From: JBFYTX01 sp964442335
GTDB taxonomy: Bacteria > Chloroflexota > Dehalococcoidia > Dehalococcoidales > RBG-16-60-22
Reading direction: 5' to 3'
DNA length: 6,066 nt
Assembly (NCBI GenBank): GCA_964442335.1
Contig: CAYTZI010000128.1
Location: 1 to 6,066 of the forward strand
Shown: one piece after another, positions 1 through 4,224 of the stretch
Numbering within the stretch: the stretch's first letter is position 1
How the letters are laid out: each line of letters begins with the position of its first letter
Position numbers and translations under genes: made by a program
The notes under the pieces: model-generated
Databases searched by the model: none
Told to the model about the DNA's origin: nothing
The model's input: only the letters and a program-made list of their open reading frames with translations

Positions 1-1
1 C

Positions 2-103
2 AAACGGCTCGTGGAAGCACACGGCGGTAAAATAGAGGTAAGCAGTCGGCCGGGACACGGCAGCAGCTTTACCTTCTCCATACCCATATCCGGGCAAATA
101 TAA
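2..103 (+). CDS. Sensor histidine kinase, C-terminal end only (5' truncated by window)
   Basis: The reading frame entering the window at base 2 gives 33 residues and stops at TAA 101-103. The visible sequence begins KRLVEAHGGKIEV, then SSRPGHGSSFTFSIPI. This is the typical end of a HATPase_c ATP-binding domain: the helix before the last strands (xLVExHGGxIxVxS), the G2 box (GxGSxFxF) and the closing F-x-IP strand. The protein would autophosphorylate in response to a signal and pass phosphate to a response regulator, but its sensor and His-containing regions lie outside the window. It ends 17 bases before the adaptor gene with no visible promoter or terminator between, so it is probably co-transcribed with the exporter genes and may control them. 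A stand-alone HATPase protein cannot be excluded from this fragment, but the histidine kinase reading is by far the commonest. Confidence 0.85.
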   Translation, partial: KRLVEAHGGKIEVSSRPGHGSSFTFSIPISGQI

Positions 104-109
104 ATACGT

Positions 110-115
110 GAGGTG
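110..115 (+). promoter_or_regulatory. Ribosome binding site GAGGTG for the TTG-started adaptor gene
   Basis: GAGGTG lies 5 bases before TTG at 121. The in-frame codon at 109-111 is TGA, and no ATG or GTG occurs in frame between it and 121. TTG is therefore the first possible start, and it places a full lipoprotein signal peptide at the N-terminus. Confidence 0.75.
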
Positions 116-120
116 TTAAA

Positions 121-1905
121 TTGAAAGCCGTTAAGACAATCCTGGCATTACTTGTAATAGGGAGCCTGGTGCTCGGCCTGTTCGGCTGCGGCTCGGGAGA
201 AGACACGGCTGCCGCAGGGAGCCAGACGGCTACCGTGACACGTGGCCCGCTGGTGGTGGAAATAACGGCCGCCGGCAACCTGGCGCTTTCGCAGACCGAA
301 GACCTGGCAATCGACCTGTTTTACCCGGCGGGGACCAAGGGGACGGTAGCCAGCGTCCTGGTGGAGGAGGGCGATACCGTGAGCGAGGGGGACCTGCTGG
401 TCACGCTGGACTCCGCCGAGTGGGAAGACCAGCTCAAGATAGTGAAAAAGGCGCTGGATACCGCCCAGCGCAACGTGGTTACGAAGACCGGGCTTGTGGC
501 GGACGCCGAGATAAAGCTCACCACAGCGAAGCGGCAGGTCACGGTGAAAGAAAACGACGTGACCAAAGCCGAGCGCCTGATTACCGCCAAAGAGCTGGCG
601 GTGAGGCAGGCGGAGCTTAACGTGCAGTCCGCCAACGAAACGCTGAAGCAGATTAACGAGGTGAAAAGGGTCCAGGATAAAATAGATGACGCCCAGGATA
701 ACCTGAAACTGATTACCCGCATACTGGCGGGGCTGGCGGGGGGAGGACTGCAGGTCACCGATATCAATTACTGGAATCAGCTAAAAACACTGACCCAGCA
801 AGACCTGGCGGATGCGCAGGAAGAACTTCAGGAAGTGCTATCTGAAAGTAATATGAGTCTGACCACCGACGTGAAGTTACAGATAGCGCAGAAGCTGTAC
901 CAGATAGACCAGTACACGTTCGCGCTGGGTGACGCGCAGATAGCCCTGGAAGACGCCAAGTTCGCGGTTGAGGACGCGCACATAGCGGTGGACAACGCCG
1001 AGCGCGACGTGGTCGAGGCCGAGCAGGCGCTGGAGAACGCAAAGCTGGACCTTGTCGACGCGGAGGCCACGCTGGAGGACGCCCAGAAAGACTATGATGA
1101 AGCCCTGAGCATGAGCCCCGAGATAAGGGCCCCGTTTGATGGTTTTGTCACGCAGGTGAACGTAGCCGGAGGCGATGAAGTCCTCAAAGGGACGGTCGCC
1201 GTGCAGATTGCCAAATCCGGTAAGTTCGAGGCGGATATCCTGGTGAGTGAAATGGACATTTCCGACATACAGATAGGGAGCGTGGCCACGGTGACCGCGG
1301 ACGCCAATATGGGAAGCGTCTTCCCCGCCAAGGTTACGCACATCGCGCCGACCGCTACTATTTCATCCGGCGTGGTGAACTATACAGTGAAGGTCGAACT
1401 CGACGAAGTACAGTCGGCCAGCCAGAACCAGACGGCAGCGGGCTTTCCGGGGATGGGGGGATTCATGCCTTCGGGGAACATGACCCTTCCTGAAGGTTTT
1501 TCCCCGCCCGAAGGGTTCCAGCCATCCGGCAACTTTACGCTGCCTGAAGGCATGGAGTTCCCGTCCATGCCCGGATTTTCGATGATGCCATCGACCGCCT
1601 CCGGGGACTTCCAGCTGCGGGAGGGGCTCAGCGTCACGGTAAGCATTATCGTGGACAGCCGGATGGACGCCCTGATGGTGCCCAACGGCGCCGTCACGAC
1701 CGAGGGATTTCAGAGCTACGTAAACGTAATAAAGGAATCCGGCGAAAAGGAAAAGAGAGCCGTGCAGACCGGCATCAGCAACTGGGCCTACACCGAGATA
1801 ACCGAAGGCCTGAGCGAAGGCGAACGGGTAGAGGTTACCCTGAACACCTCGGCGTCTTCAAACGAGATGCGCGGAATGTTCTTCGGGCCAGCCCCCGGAG
1901 GCTAA
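121..1905 (+). CDS. Lipoprotein periplasmic adaptor (HlyD/MacA-type) of an ABC exporter
   Basis: 594 residues, TTG start. Residues 1-23 are a lipoprotein signal peptide: a charged start (MKAVK), a hydrophobic core, and lipobox L20-F-G-C23. The mature protein should be lipid-anchored on the outer face of the cytoplasmic membrane. Residues ~70-98 form the first half of a lipoyl/biotinyl-like domain (VLVEEGDTVSEGDLLVTLDS). Residues ~100-330 are a long antiparallel coiled-coil hairpin with a Gly-rich turn near 203-211. Residues ~333-365 are the second lipoyl half (IRAPFDGFVTQVNVAGGDEV). The beta-barrel domain starts at ~367 (ILVSEMDISDIQIG) and resumes at ~499-511 (LREGLSVTVSIIV). The membrane-proximal domain is ~516-580 (LMVPNGAV). 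Oddities are an insertion of about 66 residues at ~431-497, rich in Met, Pro, Gly and Phe, and a Met/Gly/Pro tail. The length exceeds the roughly 370-400 residues usual for MacA, because of the longer coiled coil and the insertion. The ATPase and permease genes follow directly, so its role is as adaptor of that pump. The substrate is unknown. Confidence 0.9.
   Translation: MKAVKTILALLVIGSLVLGLFGCGSGEDTAAAGSQTATVTRGPLVVEITAAGNLALSQTEDLAIDLFYPAGTKGTVASVLVEEGDTVSEGDLLVTLDSAEWEDQLKIVKKALDTAQRNVVTKTGLVADAEIKLTTAKRQVTVKENDVTKAERLITAKELAVRQAELNVQSANETLKQINEVKRVQDKIDDAQDNLKLITRILAGLAGGGLQVTDINYWNQLKTLTQQDLADAQEELQEVLSESNMSLTTDVKLQIAQKLYQIDQYTFALGDAQIALEDAKFAVEDAHIAVDNAERDVVEAEQALENAKLDLVDAEATLEDAQKDYDEALSMSPEIRAPFDGFVTQVNVAGGDEVLKGTVAVQIAKSGKFEADILVSEMDISDIQIGSVATVTADANMGSVFPAKVTHIAPTATISSGVVNYTVKVELDEVQSASQNQTAAGFPGMGGFMPSGNMTLPEGFSPPEGFQPSGNFTLPEGMEFPSMPGFSMMPSTASGDFQLREGLSVTVSIIVDSRMDALMVPNGAVTTEGFQSYVNVIKESGEKEKRAVQTGISNWAYTEITEGLSEGERVEVTLNTSASSNEMRGMFFGPAPGG
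931..1098 (+). repeat. Eight in-frame 21-bp units encoding heptads of the adaptor coiled coil
   Basis: Residues 271-326 of the adaptor are eight unbroken heptads of the form [D/N/E]-A-x-x-x-[L/V/Y]-x, for example DAQIALE, DAKFAVE, DAHIAVD, NAERDVV and EAEQALE. At DNA level most units begin with gacgc or aacgc, giving a 21-bp period. Ala at the second and Leu/Val at the sixth position of each unit are the packing positions. This is the returning helix of the hairpin. It may reflect repeat duplication or simple selection for coiled-coil packing. Confidence 0.8.
1468..1551 (+). repeat. Duplicated PSGN[M/F]TLPEG motif in the adaptor's Met/Pro/Gly-rich insertion
   Basis: Residues 450-459 (PSGNMTLPEG) and 468-477 (PSGNFTLPEG) are nearly identical decapeptides 18 residues apart, separated by FSPPEGFQ, which itself carries a partial PPEGF copy. 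Codons differ between the copies (cct tcg ggg aac against cca tcc ggc aac), so the duplication is not recent or is held by protein-level selection. The repeats sit in a low-complexity insertion spanning about residues 431-497. Confidence 0.85.
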
Positions 1906-1913
1906 AGGACAGG

Positions 1914-2585
1914 ATGATGATCAGATTTGAAGACATTACCAAGACGTACCCCATGGGTAAAAGATACCTTACCGTGCTCAAGGGAATAGACCTCGATATA
2001 AAGAAGGGAGAGCTGGTGGCGATAATGGGCCCGTCCGGGTCGGGCAAGTCCACGATGCTTAACCTGATGGGCTGCCTGGACAAGCCGACCTCCGGGAAAT
2101 ACTTCCTGGAGGGCAGAGAGGTAAGCGGCTTTAAAAGCAGCGAACTGGCCAGGGTGAGGGGACAGAAGATAGGGTTTATTTTCCAGACCTTCAACCTGCT
2201 ATCGCGGCTCACGGCGCTGGCTAACGTCGAGCTGGGTCTGACCTACGCGGGAGGGGTGGACAGGAAACGCGCCCTGGAAGCCCTGGACAAGGTGGGGCTC
2301 TCCGAACGCGTGCACCACCGGCCGATAGAGCTCTCGGGAGGCGAACAGCAGAGGGTAGCCATCGCCAGGGCGATAGTGAAAAATCCTTCGGTGTTCCTTG
2401 CCGACGAGCCTACCGGACAGCTTGACAGCAAGTCCGGCGAGGAGGTCATCTCCATCCTCACGTCTCTCAACGCCGAACACGGCATTACCCTTATACTGGT
2501 CACCCACGACGCGAATATCGCCAGTCACTGCAACAGAATAGTGCAGCTAAAAGACGGCGAAGTGGTCGCGGAGGAAATCCAATGA
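1914..2585 (+). CDS. ABC transporter ATP-binding protein, MacB/LolD type
   Basis: 223 residues, the normal size for a stand-alone ATPase of the MacB/LolD/FtsE group. Motifs appear in order: A-loop Tyr region (TKTYPMG, 9-15), Walker A GPSGSGKST at 39-47, Q-loop FQTFNLL with Gln91, signature LSGGEQQR at 140-147, Walker B VFLADEP at 160-166 with catalytic Glu165, D-loop LDS at 170-172, and the H-loop His198 in VTHD. All catalytic residues are present. The group usually has GNLDS at the D-loop and this protein has GQLDS. It binds and hydrolyses ATP on the cytoplasmic side to power the adjacent permease. AAAGGA at 1904-1909 overlaps the adaptor stop. It lies 4 bases from ATG 1914 and 7 from ATG 1917, so the second Met may be the true start. 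The last codons overlap the permease start (ATGA, 2582-2585), showing translational coupling. Confidence 0.95.
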   Translation: MMIRFEDITKTYPMGKRYLTVLKGIDLDIKKGELVAIMGPSGSGKSTMLNLMGCLDKPTSGKYFLEGREVSGFKSSELARVRGQKIGFIFQTFNLLSRLTALANVELGLTYAGGVDRKRALEALDKVGLSERVHHRPIELSGGEQQRVAIARAIVKNPSVFLADEPTGQLDSKSGEEVISILTSLNAEHGITLILVTHDANIASHCNRIVQLKDGEVVAEEIQ

Positions 2586-3814
2586 ACATAAAAAGCTCGC
2601 TCAACTTCCTCTCCACCGTATGGCTGGGACTGGTAACTCACAAGCTGCGGAGCTTTTTAACGATACTGGGGGTGGTTATCGGGGTGGCAGCGGTGATAAC
2701 GCTCATGTCCGTGGGGCGGGGCGCCGAAGCGCAAATACTGGAAAACATCAAAAGCCTCGGCTCCAACCTGATTACGATAAGCCCGGGCGGGTTTACGTTC
2801 TTCGGGGTGAGGGGAGGAATGTCCCAGACGCTGACCTCGCAGGACGCGGAGGCGATATCGGAGCAGGTGCCCAACATAGCCGCGGTAGCGCCCTCGTATT
2901 CCAGCGGGATGCAGCTCGTGGCCGGCAGCAAAAATACCAGCGCTCAGATTACCGGGACAACGCCCGAGTACATGGCCGTAAACAATTTAGAAGTCGCCAG
3001 CGGCACCTTTTTTTCTTACAGTGACTACGAGCGCGGCAACAAAGTGGTCGTGCTGGGCCCGGACGTAGCCGATGACCTTTTCGGGGACGACGACCCCATC
3101 GGACAGCAGATACGCATGGGGACAATCGTCGTGCGGGTCATCGGCGTCCTGGAAAGCAAAGGCGCCATGTTCGGCTCGACCGACAGCGGCGTCCTCATGC
3201 CCCTGACGGCGATGCAGCAGACCGTGGCCCAGCCGAGGACCGCCCAGGGAGGCCGCGTCGTGTCTTCAATATCGCTGACGGTTACCGACGAGCAATACAC
3301 GCAGAGCGTGATAGATTACATCACCAGCGTGCTGCGGAACCGCCATCAACTGACCCCGATGGAGACCGACGACTTCAATATCATGTCGACCGAAGAGATA
3401 GCCAGCACGCTCTCCGAAGCCATGGGCACGATGACGCTGCTCCTGGGGGCCATTGCGGCCATCTCGCTGCTCGTCGGGGGCATCGGCGTGATGAATATCA
3501 TGCTGGTCTCGGTGCTGGAAAGGACCCGTGAGATAGGCATACGCAAAGCACTCGGCGCGAAAGAGCGGGACATCTGGGGGCAGTTCCTCGTCGAAGCGGC
3601 CCTACTTTCGCTGGCCGGCGGCATTATCGGGATTATCGCCGGCTGGGTGGTCTCCTTCATCATCAACAAGACAGGGTTCATGCCGACACTGGTAACGCCG
3701 GACGTGGTGATACTGGCGGTATCCGTGGCGGTGGGTATCGGGGTGTTCTTCGGCTTTTACCCGGCCTGGAACGCCTCCCGGCTGAACCCCATCGAAGCGC
3801 TGAGGTCGGAGTAG
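2582..3814 (+). CDS. ABC transporter permease, MacB-type (MacB_PCD plus FtsX domain)
   Basis: 410 residues. The N-terminal cytoplasmic segment and first membrane helix (about 25-44, in LRSFLTILGVVIGVAAVITLMSVG) carry the usual MacB start. Residues ~48-280 are the extracytoplasmic MacB core domain, with the family landmarks VVVLGPDVADDLFGDDDPIG and a VIGVL strand. Three C-terminal helices follow, near 284-308, 337-361 and 374-394. The cytoplasmic loop ERTREIGIRKALGA at 313-326 is the conserved coupling segment that contacts the ATPase. The end matches the family hallmark YPAWNASRLNPIEALR at 393-408. In MacB of Gram-negative bacteria the ATPase and this part are fused; here they are two genes, as in many Gram-positives and Chloroflexota. 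GGAGGA at 2570-2575 is 6 bases from the start, and the ATG overlaps the upstream stop. The pair should act as a dimeric mechanotransmission-type pump with the lipoprotein adaptor. LolC/E-type lipoprotein release is less likely because the adaptor is HlyD-like. Confidence 0.94.
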   Translation: MNIKSSLNFLSTVWLGLVTHKLRSFLTILGVVIGVAAVITLMSVGRGAEAQILENIKSLGSNLITISPGGFTFFGVRGGMSQTLTSQDAEAISEQVPNIAAVAPSYSSGMQLVAGSKNTSAQITGTTPEYMAVNNLEVASGTFFSYSDYERGNKVVVLGPDVADDLFGDDDPIGQQIRMGTIVVRVIGVLESKGAMFGSTDSGVLMPLTAMQQTVAQPRTAQGGRVVSSISLTVTDEQYTQSVIDYITSVLRNRHQLTPMETDDFNIMSTEEIASTLSEAMGTMTLLLGAIAAISLLVGGIGVMNIMLVSVLERTREIGIRKALGAKERDIWGQFLVEAALLSLAGGIIGIIAGWVVSFIINKTGFMPTLVTPDVVILAVSVAVGIGVFFGFYPAWNASRLNPIEALRSE

Positions 3815-3866
3815 ACCGCTACCAAGTTTTCGTTTAATTAGTTTGCATCAACCTCACCCTCTTTAG

Positions 3867-3894
3867 TCCCCCTCTCCGCTCACGGAGAGGGGGA
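3867..3894. repeat. Perfect 12-bp hairpin, 4-base loop, downstream of the export operon
   Basis: TCCCCCTCTCCG at 3867-3878 pairs perfectly with 3883-3894 around the loop CTCA. It starts 52 bases after the permease stop codon and would be very stable in RNA, so it may protect the 3' end of the operon transcript or cause pausing. No T-run follows on the + strand (the next bases are aatataaaag), so it is not a canonical Rho-independent terminator. It sits just inside the left end of the larger palindromic element. Confidence 0.8.
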
Positions 3895-3901
3895 AATATA
3901 A

Positions 3902-4014
3902 AAGAGAGGGGGCGAACGGGGAAAGAAAATCCCTCTCTTATCTCCCTTTACGAAAGGGAGACGCCAATGCCCGGAAATACAGGGTGTTTGAAATGGGGCT
4001 TCGCCCCCTCTCTT
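3902..4014. repeat. Perfect 15-bp inverted repeat, 83-base spacer
   Basis: AAGAGAGGGGGCGAA at 3902-3916 is the exact reverse complement of 4000-4014. The first 9 bases of the left arm (3902-3910) can instead pair perfectly with 3931-3939, giving a shorter competing hairpin. Between the arms sits the 9-bp hairpin of 3941-3961. Confidence 0.8.
3941..3961. repeat. Perfect 9-bp hairpin with 3-base loop
   Basis: TCTCCCTTT at 3941-3949 and AAAGGGAGA at 3953-3961 pair completely around the loop ACG. It is nested inside the 15-bp inverted repeat of the intergenic element. Confidence 0.8.
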
Positions 4015-4021
4015 CTTGACT

Positions 4022-4079
4022 CCCCTCTCCAGCCATAAACATCTGCGGATTATTTCCAATGCCTCTGGCTGCAGAGGGG
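4022..4079. repeat. 14-bp inverted repeat with one mismatch, 30-base spacer
   Basis: CCCCTCTCCAGCCA at 4022-4035 matches the reverse complement of 4066-4079 at 13 of 14 positions. A smaller 6-bp alternative hairpin (4062-4067 with 4072-4077) shares the right arm. Confidence 0.7.
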
Positions 4080-4101
4080 TTCATCCTGAGGGGTTCACCC
4101 T
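4074..4101. repeat. Two head-to-tail 14-bp copies of GAGGGGTTCA[T/C]CCT
   Basis: The copies at 4074-4087 and 4088-4101 abut exactly and differ at one base. They lie just before the right terminal repeat of the intergenic element. The second copy also contributes to a 6-bp hairpin (TGAGGG 4087-4092 with CCCTCA 4098-4103). Confidence 0.75.
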
Positions 4102-4166
4102 CAAGGGATAAAGGGGTGAGGTTAGCACTGACAACCAAAAGCTTATAAAACCTAATCCTCGCCCCC

Positions 4167-4195
4167 TTAAACGTATCGCGGCTGCATGCTATAAT
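4167..4195 (+). promoter_or_regulatory. Predicted sigma70-type promoter of mutS2 (extended -10)
   Basis: A perfect -10 box TATAAT lies at 4190-4195, preceded by TGC (4187-4189), which makes an extended -10. A weak -35, TTAAAC at 4167-4172, is 17 bases upstream. The expected start is near 4202, leaving a leader of about 23 bases before the ATG at 4225. The weak -35 is compensated by the TG extension. The element separates mutS2 transcription from the export operon. Confidence 0.75.
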
Positions 4196-4224
4196 AGACG
4201 AGCGCGCGCGTCAGGAATTGAGTT

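Larger units (their letters stand above)
3850..4123. repeat. Palindrome-rich intergenic element with imperfect terminal inverted repeats (MITE-like)
   Basis: This fills most of the 410-bp gap between the permease and mutS2. The left end, AACCTCACCCTCTTTA at 3850-3865, matches the reverse complement of the right end at 4109-4123 (TAAAGGGGTGAGGTT) apart from one extra base, giving a terminal inverted repeat of about 15 bp around a 274-bp unit. Inside lie a 12-bp perfect hairpin (3867-3894), a 15-bp perfect inverted repeat (3902-3916 with 4000-4014), a 9-bp perfect hairpin (3941-3961), a 14-bp inverted repeat with one mismatch (4022-4035 with 4066-4079), and a 6-bp hairpin (4087-4092 with 4098-4103). 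No transposase and no convincing target duplication is visible. It could be a non-autonomous mobile element, a composite of REP-like units, or a structured RNA. No gene is supported here on either strand. Confidence 0.6.

Noticed and set aside
877..1341. 154-codon minus-strand frame, and others opposite the adaptor gene
   Set aside because: It is the antisense shadow of the heptad repeats and barrel domain. It shows no independent ribosome binding site or domain, and the + strand reading is unambiguous.
1914..3814. LolCDE lipoprotein-release system
   Set aside because: The ATPase resembles LolD, but the permease ends with MacB hallmarks and the partner is an HlyD-type adaptor, which fits a MacAB-like exporter.
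3867..3894. Intrinsic terminator for the export operon
   Set aside because: The stem is strong but no T-run follows on either strand. It is kept only as a hairpin, with a possible role in transcript stability.
3995..4014. GGGGC-TTC-GCCCC hairpin followed by a T/C-rich stretch as a terminator
   Set aside because: The stem is only five pairs and the downstream run is mixed C and T, not a T-tract. The same bases form part of the better-supported 15-bp inverted repeat.
3845..4127. Target-site duplication flanking the palindromic element
   Set aside because: Only a GCA triplet is shared near the two ends (3845-3847 and 4125-4127), and it is not at equal distance from the repeats. That is expected by chance.
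3938..4138. 66-codon minus-strand frame in the intergenic region
   Set aside because: It is a translation of the palindromic element (for example ending SPFRKGR from the 9-bp hairpin). No domain is recognisable, and its boundaries follow the repeat, so it is probably spurious.
3815..4224. CRISPR array or tRNA in the intergenic gap
   Set aside because: The repeats are inverted or a single tandem pair, with no regularly spaced direct repeats. No cloverleaf with a GTTCRA-type T-loop was found in a proper stem context.
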